A stretch of 47,130 nt of DNA, from the IMG/VR virus record IMGVR_UViG_3300017966_000002, positions 1 to 47,130 of that record; one strand, 5' to 3'. The notes below the pieces were generated by a model, which saw only the letters and a program-made list of their open reading frames with translations, searched no databases and was not told the DNA's origin. Below are positions 18,099 through 25,999 of the stretch, one piece after another. A program made the translations under genes and the position numbers. Every line of letters starts with the position of its first letter. The first letter of the stretch is position 1. This DNA is from a virus.

Positions 18099-18371
18099 TT
18101 ATCCCTCCATCTTCCAGGTATACGTTGTTAATGCTTTGATCTTCTCCCCCGTTTTCCTAGAGGGGGAAGGGATCTTTTGCTCCTCGAGAGAAACGAAGCG
18201 CACTTTATTCTGCTCATTCCTCAACTCTACATAACTCTCAGTGAGTATGTATCGCGTTCCATCTTCCTTCTCAAAGAGGGTTGAGGAGTTGGAAACGATA
18301 CGAACTACGAGGTAGGGTTCCACTCCCTCTTCCGTTTTTAAAGGGACCGTTTGACCTAATTCGAATTGCAT
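18099..18371 (-). CDS. Small hypothetical protein, SH3-like beta character
   Basis: 90 aa with an AGGAGG site. The opening 'FELGQTVPLKTEEGVEPYLVVRIV' looks like a small beta-barrel of the kind seen in phage proteins that bind nucleic acid or partners. No family is assigned. It directly abuts the next gene. Confidence 0.6.
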   Translation of the reverse strand: MQFELGQTVPLKTEEGVEPYLVVRIVSNSSTLFEKEDGTRYILTESYVELRNEQNKVRFVSLEEQKIPSPSRKTGEKIKALTTYTWKMEG

Positions 18372-18646
18372 CCTATCCTCCTTTTAGCTGTTTGTACCTC
18401 AACCTTTAACTGCCTAGGGGGAATACTAGCTCTGTTCAATAGGCGCGTGCAACGGTTGCGATTGCAATCCAAATCCCCTGAAGCTACGGTGATGTTGAAG
18501 TTGTGGTTTTGCATAGCTTCAAGGACCATATATAATTCCAACTTTTTATATACTTCCTCCAACGTAATGCCGTCGTTGTAAAATTGTCTTGCCGCATATG
18601 CCAAGGTCCCAGGAATCTTTCTCTCTACCACCCATTGATCAACCAT
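18356..18646 (-). CDS. Fis-type helix-turn-helix protein
   Basis: 96 aa with a GGAGG site before ATG 18646. Residues ~40-80 ('VLEAMQNHNFNITVASGDLDCNRNRCTRLLNRA') follow the Fis/HTH_8 pattern, in which a helix is followed by 'N.T.AA..L...R..L...L'. It likely binds DNA as a small regulator. It overlaps the end of the DpdA-like gene by 8 bases and is co-expressed with it. Confidence 0.6.
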   Translation of the reverse strand: MVDQWVVERKIPGTLAYAARQFYNDGITLEEVYKKLELYMVLEAMQNHNFNITVASGDLDCNRNRCTRLLNRASIPPRQLKVEVQTAKRRIGCNSN

Positions 18647-19409
18647 TCATTGCCTCCTTTATTTTTCTTTGGTTTCGCTCAATAACTTCCCAACGAGAAT
18701 CTCCATACCGAAGTGTGGGGGAATCGAAGTCAACTGGAGTACCAATAGATCTCCACTTTTCGTCTCCTTCCTTCTCGCATAAATCGATACCATGGTAGCC
18801 CCTCCATACAGCGCATGAAGAATCGCATGAATTAGCTCCTGCGCGGCTGAGGGAGGAAAGTTCTGAAAGGCTTCCATTCGCCATTCCGAAGGCGTGAATG
18901 TATCCATTATATTTCTCCTTACGTAGCCACTTTGTTGCTTCAACACGAAGGCTGGGACATCCCATATGAGTTGCGAAAGCTCGTGGGAGCCCGATGTCCC
19001 ATCCGTGTTCGAATGCGTGGACCATTGCCGCGTATACGGCATTTGTAGCACTCATAATATCACCAGCCTCAGCTTGCGGGATATAAATGAGACGGCGACC
19101 TGATAGAAGGGTTTTATTCTCCAAGGCAAACGCTGCTGCCATTTGGTAGGTGATGTGATGACTCTTTAACAAAGCATCAGGTAGTACAACGTATTGAGGG
19201 TCGTAGGTGGTAATGGCCCGTAGTAATTGTCTTTCGTTGAACTTGCCCTCATACGCTCCGTTATCGAGAATAAGGGTATCACCTTTACCTCGAACTTTTT
19301 GGTAGAATTTGATATAGTGCAAATTGGTTACCTGAGGGAGGATTAAGTGAATATGACTTGTCTCCACGGACTCAAGCATACTTCCAGGGGCGATTGTGCA
19401 GAAGTTCAT
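18639..19409 (-). CDS. dpdA: DpdA-like DNA guanine transglycosylase (TGT superfamily)
   Basis: 256 aa. It has the TGT-barrel landmarks of phage DpdA proteins: 'LILDNGAYE' (Asp49, residues 47-55), 'VVLPDAL' (Asp78), 'LIYIPQ' (107-112), 'YIHAFGMANGS' (170-180) and 'GANSCDSS' (Asp196). Asp78 and Asp196 are the best candidates for the two catalytic aspartates. The zinc site of tRNA-TGT is absent. DpdA exchanges guanine in DNA for a 7-deazaguanine base such as preQ0. All four preQ0 enzymes are encoded on the same strand. The start overlaps the previous stop (ATGA), implying translational coupling. Confidence 0.8.
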   Translation of the reverse strand: MNFCTIAPGSMLESVETSHIHLILPQVTNLHYIKFYQKVRGKGDTLILDNGAYEGKFNERQLLRAITTYDPQYVVLPDALLKSHHITYQMAAAFALENKTLLSGRRLIYIPQAEAGDIMSATNAVYAAMVHAFEHGWDIGLPRAFATHMGCPSLRVEATKWLRKEKYNGYIHAFGMANGSLSELSSLSRAGANSCDSSCAVWRGYHGIDLCEKEGDEKWRSIGTPVDFDSPTLRYGDSRWEVIERNQRKIKEAMNG

Positions 19410-19567
19410 TGATACCTCAGCCTGATATCCATTTCATGTTTACTTTGAGAGGTGTTATTTATAGCACCTATTTCAACTAGGATATCTATTAGAATGTATT
19501 TTCTATCGGAGTCATGTAAACTTTTATGCTTAAACTCTTCCACCAATCTCTTCAGCTCTTCACTCAT
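19406..19567 (-). CDS. 53-aa protein coupled to the DpdA-like gene
   Basis: 53 aa, mostly helical and charged (MSEELKRLVEEFKHKSL...). ATG 19567 overlaps the preceding stop (ATGA) and has a GGAGGG site. Its stop overlaps the DpdA-like start (ATGA). No family is recognised. The tight coupling on both sides suggests a real gene. Confidence 0.6.
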   Translation of the reverse strand: MSEELKRLVEEFKHKSLHDSDRKYILIDILVEIGAINNTSQSKHEMDIRLRYQ

Positions 19568-19908
19568 AACTCCCTCCTGTATCTATACACCGCGTGTTCA
19601 GTACACCCAAGCACTTTTGCTATCTCCGTTACCGAAGCCATACGAAACCATCTCTGATCAAGGAGCCGTATATGATACCTCACCTTCGACTTGATCTGCG
19701 GCCCTCCACGGGAGCGCGTGGGTATATTGTGGGCAATCAATCTTGATCTTGCGGTTATCTGCGAGCAGCCAAGTGCAGTGGCTATTTCAGAAATAGGTTT
19801 ACCTTCTTCCAGATACATGTGGTTAAGCATTGCGGCTTCGTCAATGTATAGCAATCTTTGGGCAATCATATCCCATTTTGTTCCGTATCTTACAATTTCC
19901 TCGTTCAT
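19564..19908 (-). CDS. DNA-binding protein with two helix-turn-helix motifs
   Basis: 114 aa. Two HTH-like segments are visible: 'PISEIATALGCSQITARSRL' near residues 38-57 and 'SVTEIAKVLGCTEHAVYRY' near 92-110. Both have the typical 'EIA..LGC....V..R' pattern, suggesting a duplicated domain. It lies between the ATPase gene and the DpdA-like gene with ATGA overlaps on both sides. A regulator or nuclease-accessory role is possible. Confidence 0.7.
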   Translation of the reverse strand: MNEEIVRYGTKWDMIAQRLLYIDEAAMLNHMYLEEGKPISEIATALGCSQITARSRLIAHNIPTRSRGGPQIKSKVRYHIRLLDQRWFRMASVTEIAKVLGCTEHAVYRYRREL

Positions 19909-21356
19909 TCTACTTCCCCCGTTAAGGTATAGGAATGGGTCTTTGTTGTGGGGTTCAGGGTCTCTTGAACCCTCCCTGCTTCCTTGAGAGATTGAAGGAC
20001 GGATCTCAACTGAGACGCGTTCATCTTAAACTGGGTCTTGCGCACTAAAATGGTGTGAGATATTGTACCCCCAGCGGCTTTGAGTATCTTGATTACGAAA
20101 TCGTGCTCCTCACCTGCGTTAGATTTAAACATCTGTCTCAAGGCCTTGGGGAGGAATTGATCAGCCCAGTCAATGATCTTTAGGGCCCGTTCAAAACACT
20201 CGGTGCAGATTTGAAGATCCATGTGAGTTGCGATATGCAGCATCATGGATAAACGAATCACGTGCATTGGTTTACGTTGGTAATAGGTTTCAAGTACATC
20301 AAACTCAGCATGGCGTTGCTTATGTTTCAGATACCACTCAACATAAGCTTCCTCAGCCTCTTTGGTGAAAACTACATCTCCCTGTATCTCATGCATTGAG
20401 GTAAGTTGGAAGAGTAACTTATCCCGCAATTTGAAATCAGCGGCTTTGGGGATGGGGAATAAGCGTGCACTCGTTTCTTGAATGATCAATAAATTACGTG
20501 CAATAAATCCTCCACCAAACATATCCTCAGGGGTGTTGTTGATAAACCAATCTAAGGTGGAACACATTAAAGAAGTGATCCCAATTCCCTCCAACGTTAC
20601 CTTTGCTCGAGATATCGTAGAACTACTCCACTTATCAGGAGAATCCATAAAGCGAGTGAGAAGAGGCACAAGACCTTCAAGATAGGATGCCTTTCCCAAA
20701 AATACCGCCATTTCAGGCGCGTATACCAATCCAATTGTGTTACCTCCCTTCATCGCTTCGACTAAAGCTTCTGGTGTAATTTTTTCGCTATAAATAGGAA
20801 CCAGCTGAAGTTCATTAAGCAAACCAATGATAATATCGCCGGCAGAGGTTTTCTTGAGACCACTAGGCCCCAGTATAATGATCCCAAGAACAGGATATAG
20901 TTTACCAGTACCCCAAGGCATGCCCACTCTTCTATTAAAGACGGAGGCAAGGCCTGCAACCGCACAAAAGAAGTGATAGGCGGCGGGAGATTCGTTGTTT
21001 TGGGTGTATTTGATGTAGTCTGCAAAAAATCCCTCCTTTGGTAGCAGTTGGAGAAATTCTTTCTCCATTTGCTTAGCTTTCTGTAAATCGTTCTCTTTGG
21101 ATTGTCCTACCACTTCAGGCTTCAGAGCAGGGAGGCCCGTAATCTCCTCTTCGTATTCCTGGGGGGTTAGATTGAATGAGTTGCAGAAGAGATTACGCAC
21201 TTCCTCTTGTTCATCAGGATTCAACGTGCCCGGGAATACTTTGAACCAGTTTATAGCAGCCTGGAATTCTGTTGATCCCTTTGGGTAAACTTTGCCGCTT
21301 AGCAGCGTTTTGAAAAGTGCGAGTTGTTCACGAACAGGCCGCGTGATGGAGGCCAT
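19905..21356 (-). CDS. DUF3987-like P-loop ATPase, putative replicative helicase/primase-related
   Basis: 483 aa with a strong AAGGAGG site. Residues 163-170 read GPSGLKKT, a Walker A motif in which the second Gly is Lys. 'VYAPEMAVFLG' (near 215) fits a Walker B or catalytic Glu region. The C-terminal ~70 residues look like a winged helix ('MNASQLRSVLQSLKEAGRV'). The order resembles DUF3987 proteins found beside phage DNA polymerases, where they probably act as replicative helicases. It lies 12 bases downstream of the polymerase gene. Confidence 0.65.
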   Translation of the reverse strand: MASITRPVREQLALFKTLLSGKVYPKGSTEFQAAINWFKVFPGTLNPDEQEEVRNLFCNSFNLTPQEYEEEITGLPALKPEVVGQSKENDLQKAKQMEKEFLQLLPKEGFFADYIKYTQNNESPAAYHFFCAVAGLASVFNRRVGMPWGTGKLYPVLGIIILGPSGLKKTSAGDIIIGLLNELQLVPIYSEKITPEALVEAMKGGNTIGLVYAPEMAVFLGKASYLEGLVPLLTRFMDSPDKWSSSTISRAKVTLEGIGITSLMCSTLDWFINNTPEDMFGGGFIARNLLIIQETSARLFPIPKAADFKLRDKLLFQLTSMHEIQGDVVFTKEAEEAYVEWYLKHKQRHAEFDVLETYYQRKPMHVIRLSMMLHIATHMDLQICTECFERALKIIDWADQFLPKALRQMFKSNAGEEHDFVIKILKAAGGTISHTILVRKTQFKMNASQLRSVLQSLKEAGRVQETLNPTTKTHSYTLTGEVE

Positions 21357-21368
21357 CGTTCGCCTCCT

Positions 21369-23825
21369 TTATAAACGTTGTTTGAATTTCTCCAAAGTAA
21401 CCCCAGTGCCCCAGTTTGACCCCACTTTAACCTCACAGGGGATCCAGTAACCATTTAACTGGGGTATAGGAGACTGTAGCGTTGTTTCTACGAACTCTGC
21501 GAGCTGTATTGCTCTACGAGGGTCTTTGGCTCCTCCATGACAGTTGAGAATGACAGAGTCATGGACACTGAAATAAAGCCGTGTCCGTTCTCCCCAATAG
21601 CCTGCTTTAAAGCTTGCATCGAGGGGAAGCAGGGCATTATTGATGAGTACATCAACTGCGGTAGTTTGTCCAGGGAATGCCATGATATCGTTTCGTTGAC
21701 CTTGAGGATTAGGGAATTGGCGAGATCTTCCAAAGGCAGTGTAGAGAATTCTTTGCCTGGTAGCTTCAAATATAAGCCTACGATGATAGACTCCGATTTC
21801 GGGATAGTCACGGTGGTATTTGTCATATATCGCCTTTGCTTTTTGATCGGTTATAGGGAGGCTGAGTTCCTTAGGTTTTGGAATTCCACGGCCGTAGGTA
21901 AAGCCGAGTGGCCACGATTTTGCCACAAGAAGCTTCCAAGGTGGAACGTCGAGTTTATTGGATTTAGTGGGTTTGGCTCCCTGCTTGAAAAAGGGTTCTC
22001 CCCACACATCTTCGTAGAAGTAACCGTAAACGTAGATGCCTTCCTCTTTAATCTGCATTAACTTTTCGCATTTGGCGTACCAGGCATAAAGCCAAAATTC
22101 GATCTGGGAGAAGTCAGCACTAATGATGCAGTCATCAGGATGTTCGGGGATGATACAGGTTCGGGGATTGATCCCTATAAGCTCTTCGGAAATCTGCTGT
22201 ACGTTACGATTGACGCATTGGATTCTACCACCAACCTGTCCATGTATCTTTGCGCGGGTATGGAGGCGGGAATCGGAGGCCTGTAATTCAACCTGCTCCG
22301 AGGCTTTTTTCAACCTTCTCATCTCGAGGATGAGGTGTGCGGTCTTATTCCCCTTCTTAGCTATCTCCTCCAACACTTCTTCATCCATTGAAGGAGTCTT
22401 GGTAGTGATTTTATTTCCTTCTTTATCCCGCTTCGTACGCTGCCTCATTTGAGGTTTAAACCCCATTGCGGAGAACATTTCAAGCAGCTGTTTTGGAGAG
22501 CTCCAGGAGAACTGCGGGATGTTTTCCTCCCACCAATCGGAATACTTCTGCAGCCCGAGTTGGAAGGCGAGGAAGTATTTCCCACTCAGGTCGCAGTCGT
22601 AGTTGGAACCTTTGGTGCGCCAGTCGCACGTAACATCAATTAGCTTATTGAGCGTGCGGAAGACCTCAATCTGGCTGACTGCAGTGCCAGCAATCGAAGT
22701 CCTCGCTTCATCCAACTCTTTCCAGAGAATCTCACCCCCTTCCAATACACCGAAGGTGTCGTAGGTATTATAGAGATCGGGTTGGGTCTTTCGAAGGTTC
22801 TTGTGGTATGGAACATTGGTGTAGATAGAACACATCGTCGCGAGGTCTTTACGTTTGAGGTGCGACCAACGGAGGTGGAGGGCAAGCATCGCGTCGCACT
22901 TTTCAACGCCGCTGAAGTCAAATTTCTTCCCAAGGTGGAAGAAATCAAATCCACCATTATATGCCCAAACTCTCGGGCGAGTTTCTCTCGGTTTTCCCAA
23001 GAGAGGGCGTAAAAGTTCAAGCTGGTCCTGAGCCACTCCAATCGCTTCACCGATTCTTGTAGACAGGCCGACAACTTCAATGGGTGTTTCAATGATCTCG
23101 TCCATCTCGTCGTCAGGAAGGGATTCTGGGGTTTCGATATCAAGGCCGAAGGCCTCCGAATTCGCACATTCCTCCGCATACTCTATCACCTCCGCTGTTG
23201 TTGGATTGTAGTTAAAATGCACTGGGGACAGATGCCGGGTGCCGTTGGCAAAGCCTCCCGCCTTGGCAACGTCGGCTTCGAAGAGTGGAGATACCATGAA
23301 CCCAGTGCGCATAACGAAAGAAGGGTGAAAAGTACCAATGACGATAGGAGAGTCGCAATCAGTAATGCAACCGGAGAGGGGATAGGGAGCACCTCTAAGC
23401 CACGCATTAGGATCGTTTTCCATCGACTTCCGGTTGTGTTCAAGGGCGAGGTGTTTGGGGGAGCAAAAAGAGTTAAAGGCCTCTTGCCCCAATGCCAGAT
23501 ACGCTCGAGGTGAAGTTCCATTGAGTTCCCTTTCAAGAAGGGGTCGGCAGTGTTCGACCGCTCCCTTCGGTACGGGTTGTCCTGGGGGAACGAAACACTT
23601 AACAACGTTGGTGATTAGGTTGGTGGATCGCATGATTCCTGCGTGGCGTAGGGCGGAGTCGAGTACGTTGCCACTTGAGCCGCAGAATGGGCGACCCTGC
23701 TGGATTTCCGTGGGACCTGGGTTTTGACCTATGATTACGAGTTCAGGATGGCTAGAACCCTCGCCCCAAACAGGCCCAGCAGCCCCTTCCAAGGGGCAAC
23801 CTTTACAACTGGGAGGTTTCATCAC
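21369..23825 (-). CDS. DNA polymerase: uracil-DNA-glycosylase domain + 3'-5' exonuclease + family A polymerase
   Basis: 818 aa (GTG 23825; ATG 23822 is one codon later, with an AAGGAGGG site). Residues 1-190 are a family-4-type UDG: cysteines 7, 10, 77 and 93 for a 4Fe-4S cluster, motif GQNPG (33-37), GRPF, and HPSF (167-170). The exonuclease follows: DIE (229-231), N290/D294 and Y352-x3-D356. The polymerase has motif A DFSQIE (571-576), motif B K636-x7-YG and motif C VHDS (754-757). The residue matching E. coli Pol I Phe762 is Leu640. SPO1 polymerase has a comparable UDG fusion. It is the replicative polymerase. Confidence 0.95.
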   Translation of the reverse strand: MMKPPSCKGCPLEGAAGPVWGEGSSHPELVIIGQNPGPTEIQQGRPFCGSSGNVLDSALRHAGIMRSTNLITNVVKCFVPPGQPVPKGAVEHCRPLLERELNGTSPRAYLALGQEAFNSFCSPKHLALEHNRKSMENDPNAWLRGAPYPLSGCITDCDSPIVIGTFHPSFVMRTGFMVSPLFEADVAKAGGFANGTRHLSPVHFNYNPTTAEVIEYAEECANSEAFGLDIETPESLPDDEMDEIIETPIEVVGLSTRIGEAIGVAQDQLELLRPLLGKPRETRPRVWAYNGGFDFFHLGKKFDFSGVEKCDAMLALHLRWSHLKRKDLATMCSIYTNVPYHKNLRKTQPDLYNTYDTFGVLEGGEILWKELDEARTSIAGTAVSQIEVFRTLNKLIDVTCDWRTKGSNYDCDLSGKYFLAFQLGLQKYSDWWEENIPQFSWSSPKQLLEMFSAMGFKPQMRQRTKRDKEGNKITTKTPSMDEEVLEEIAKKGNKTAHLILEMRRLKKASEQVELQASDSRLHTRAKIHGQVGGRIQCVNRNVQQISEELIGINPRTCIIPEHPDDCIISADFSQIEFWLYAWYAKCEKLMQIKEEGIYVYGYFYEDVWGEPFFKQGAKPTKSNKLDVPPWKLLVAKSWPLGFTYGRGIPKPKELSLPITDQKAKAIYDKYHRDYPEIGVYHRRLIFEATRQRILYTAFGRSRQFPNPQGQRNDIMAFPGQTTAVDVLINNALLPLDASFKAGYWGERTRLYFSVHDSVILNCHGGAKDPRRAIQLAEFVETTLQSPIPQLNGYWIPCEVKVGSNWGTGVTLEKFKQRL

Positions 23826-24367
23826 TTCCCTCCTTGAACAAGTTGCAGGAAACGATCTTGATACGCGGGCTCCATTTTAAACTTCCCGCTGTAGTTGTAG
23901 GTGATCACATCCCCACGGGTCTTGACGCCTCGGCATTGCATGCACCCGTGAGTTCCGCGAACCTTAATCGCTACGCCTCGGTTATCAGGGAGGTATTTAT
24001 CCATCTCCTCTACCGCTGCGATGGTGAACTTTTCTTGCATAACGGGTCCCGTGTTGATATTATCGAGAAGACGCACCAATTTAGAGAGACCAAGAACAGA
24101 AGCCCCAGGGAAATAAGCGAGATCAACGGTGAGCTCGACTTGAAATAAATGGTGAGGGCATAGAGTGTGTAGCATATGGCCGCGCAACAATACCATATCC
24201 ACATACTTCTCCTCAAACGTAGTGAAAGAGTTTTTCTTAACACCAAACATCTCCTCCATTGCTTTCGCATACCGCTTCGGGGTATCAGCGAAGTTTTGGT
24301 CCGTGAGATCGCATCCCATCCCCTCGAGGACGAGCTTAATTCCGCTTTCGATTTTACTTTTGTCCAC
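23822..24367 (-). CDS. folE: GTP cyclohydrolase I (FolE), first step of preQ0 synthesis
   Basis: 181 aa from GTG 24367 (GGGAG upstream); a longer TTG start at 24400 would overlap the next gene more. It converts GTP to dihydroneopterin triphosphate, which QueD uses. Zinc ligands are visible: Cys70 and His73 in LCPHH, and Cys142 in HGCMQCRGV. 'KLVRLLDN' and the T-fold 'VRGTHGCM' match the family. The usual CEHH is CPHH here. The stop overlaps the DNA polymerase start. Confidence 0.92.
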   Translation of the reverse strand: MDKSKIESGIKLVLEGMGCDLTDQNFADTPKRYAKAMEEMFGVKKNSFTTFEEKYVDMVLLRGHMLHTLCPHHLFQVELTVDLAYFPGASVLGLSKLVRLLDNINTGPVMQEKFTIAAVEEMDKYLPDNRGVAIKVRGTHGCMQCRGVKTRGDVITYNYSGKFKMEPAYQDRFLQLVQGGK

Positions 24368-24641
24368 CTTGCAGCTCCCGTTCGCGATGTTCGATTTCAA
24401 AGTCGATGTATTTGCGGGCTTTTTGAAGGTCTTCTAATATATCAGAATCCTTTTTACCGTCGCGGTAGATGTATTTAAGTACATTACCAAGGGCGAAGTT
24501 AAGACCCCAAGCTTGGATTACCTTTATCGGTTCATAAAGGCTATCGCCACCGTAGTGAGCGGGGTGGTTAATTACTTCGTCTACCTTTGCCTGCCCTATC
24601 TGCCCTGTCAAACCAGATCTGTAACTCTCTTGATCTTTCAT
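24354..24641 (-). CDS. DUF3310 protein
   Basis: 95 aa with a GGAGGAGGAA site before the ATG. The signature 'NHPAHYGGDSLYEPIKVIQAW..NFALGNVLKYIYRDGKK' is that of DUF3310, a small phage protein often called a nucleotide-kinase-like protein without biochemical proof. It overlaps folE and, by 74 bases in another frame, the gene upstream. Confidence 0.9.
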   Translation of the reverse strand: MKDQESYRSGLTGQIGQAKVDEVINHPAHYGGDSLYEPIKVIQAWGLNFALGNVLKYIYRDGKKDSDILEDLQKARKYIDFEIEHRERELQGGQK

Positions 24642-24918
24642 CGTGTTCCTCCTCCTCTGGTGGTGCTGTCATTTTCGTCTTGAGATGTTTCCATGCAACC
24701 AACGCATAAGCTTTCGCCTGCTCTTGGGAAAGGGTCCCCTGTTGTTTTTCATTATAATGACGAGCTACAATTTCCCCCGTCATCGCGTTACTCGTTCCTA
24801 CTACATAACAAAGAACCCCTTCGTGGTAGTGGTTACCATAGAAGCAGTGGTATTTACCGCTCCACGAGGTAACCTGATCTTGAATGTTGTAGGGTGGGCG
24901 TCTAAAATCAAGGAGCAT
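24568..24918 (-). CDS. Hypothetical protein, ends inside the DUF3310 gene
   Basis: 116 aa from ATG 24918, which has GGAGG 4 bases upstream; the longer frame has no site. The first ~80 residues have real-protein character ('SGKYHCFYGNHYHEGVLCYVVG'). The last ~30 are highly charged and overlap the next gene. The function is not recognised. Confidence 0.6.
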   Translation of the reverse strand: MLLDFRRPPYNIQDQVTSWSGKYHCFYGNHYHEGVLCYVVGTSNAMTGEIVARHYNEKQQGTLSQEQAKAYALVAWKHLKTKMTAPPEEEEHDERSRELQIWFDRADRAGKGRRSN

Positions 24919-24919
24919 C

Positions 24920-25114
24920 TTACCTCCAAGGACTCTCTGCTTCCAACTGGGCATAACGTAACATGCCTATAGCTTCGTGGCGGGTAGTATTAGCCTTCAC
25001 GCAGATAATGTCCTTTTGCACGTAAATGATAACTACCTTACGTGCAGGATCCTCTGCTATATCAGCTAACACTTCCATTATAAGATCTTCTGCGGTTTGA
25101 GGTTCATCTTCCAT
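24920..25114 (-). CDS. Small acidic hypothetical protein
   Basis: 64 aa from ATG 25114, in TAATG overlap with the queE stop and with GGGTGG upstream. 'ARKVVIIYVQKDIICVKAN' forms beta strands. The function is unknown. Confidence 0.6.
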   Translation of the reverse strand: MEDEPQTAEDLIMEVLADIAEDPARKVVIIYVQKDIICVKANTTRHEAIGMLRYAQLEAESPWR

Positions 25115-25815
25115 TATTTCCACCCATAAACTTTATGTATTTGAGCGTTGAATTTCCAGTTGGGATGATCTTCCAACAACTTCATACAAAGCCTCATAAC
25201 TTCGGAGTCGTGATTGAGTGCCTGGATATCGTTTACTGGACTCACGTAAACGTTAGGGTGAATGAGGACTTCCTTTGGAAGATAAAGAGGGTTGAAGTTT
25301 GAGGTGATGATCAGGCGCACTTCATCCGCTCTCGATATCATTGTGGGTTTCACTCCCAGCTTCGGACTCACAGTTAGGTAAACATAAAGCGGAGGAAACC
25401 CCGCAATAGTACCAGAGGTTTCAACATGAGTTTTAATGTCAGAATTTCCCATTTTCTTGAAAAATGCTTCACGACGCAGGGTTTCGAGATGGATGAAAGG
25501 CTCACCTCCAGTAAGACAAACATGCTCTACGCCTTCATGAACGGCTCGTTTTACCAATTGTTCCACCGACCACCATTCCTTCAACTGGAAGTCGGTATCG
25601 CAGATAAAATCCCGACCGTCCCATGAACGACATTTATAAGCTGTGTGACCATTATCATGTAAAATTGGTAAAGGGGATATAACAGGATTTGAGGTAGGTT
25701 TTCCTACAGAACAACCCGCCAGTCGAACGAACATCATACGTGTACCTGCCCAGGACCCTTCACCGTGAATAGACGTGAATACTTCTGCGACAGGTAATAA
25801 AGATTTCTTATCCAT
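25114..25815 (-). CDS. queE: 7-carboxy-7-deazaguanine synthase QueE (radical SAM)
   Basis: 233 aa from ATG 25815 (GGATGG upstream); longer starts at 25830 (ATG) and 25872 (GTG) are possible, but the latter lies in a hairpin. 'VAEVFTSIHGEGSWAGTRMMFVRLAGC' is the QueE start, 'CDTDF' the end of its cluster motif, and 'CLTGGEPFIH' and 'HVETSGT' the GGE and SAM regions. It converts carboxytetrahydropterin to CDG. Cluster cysteines would be Cys35, Cys62 and Cys72, a C-x26-C-x9-C spacing that differs from the usual CxxxCxxC and C-x14-C-x2-C forms. Confidence 0.9.
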   Translation of the reverse strand: MDKKSLLPVAEVFTSIHGEGSWAGTRMMFVRLAGCSVGKPTSNPVISPLPILHDNGHTAYKCRSWDGRDFICDTDFQLKEWWSVEQLVKRAVHEGVEHVCLTGGEPFIHLETLRREAFFKKMGNSDIKTHVETSGTIAGFPPLYVYLTVSPKLGVKPTMISRADEVRLIITSNFNPLYLPKEVLIHPNVYVSPVNDIQALNHDSEVMRLCMKLLEDHPNWKFNAQIHKVYGWK

Positions 25816-25840
25816 AAGGATACCATCCATAAAGTGTAAG

Positions 25841-25880
25841 GTTAATGGGTGGGCTCGGAAGCGGGAACCCACCCGTTAAG
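25841..25880. promoter_or_regulatory. Hairpin upstream of queE
   Basis: GGGTGGG (25847-25853) pairs with CCCACCC (25868-25874), extended by TTAA/TTAA after one mismatch. It lies in the queE leader, 26 bases before the preferred ATG. No T-tract follows it, so it may tune translation or transcript stability. No preQ1 riboswitch consensus is visible. Confidence 0.4.
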
Positions 25881-25912
25881 AGGATAACCTCAAATGATCT
25901 AGGGGATAAGGG

Positions 25913-25999
25913 TTATTTCTTAGCTGGCTTCTTGCCGCCCTTCTTCGGTTCCTTCTTCATTGCTTCTTTTTCCTTCTTGCTGTAAGGTTTGCCTGGCAT
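25913..25999 (-). CDS. 28-aa Lys-rich peptide overlapping the end of queD
   Basis: The peptide starts MPGKPYSKKEKEAMKK and ends in a KKPAKK tail. It is read in a different frame from queD, with an AAGGAGA site 8-9 bases before ATG 25999. It is very basic and may bind nucleic acid. A longer reading of the frame upstream has no coding character. Confidence 0.5.
   Translation of the reverse strand: MPGKPYSKKEKEAMKKEPKKGGKKPAKK

Noticed and set aside
22640-23179. 179-aa minus-strand frame and the 174-aa plus-strand frame nearby
   Set aside because: Both lie wholly inside the DNA polymerase gene, whose motifs are intact.
25841-25880. preQ1 riboswitch before queE
   Set aside because: The hairpin lacks the conserved A-rich tail and loop sequence of preQ1 riboswitches.
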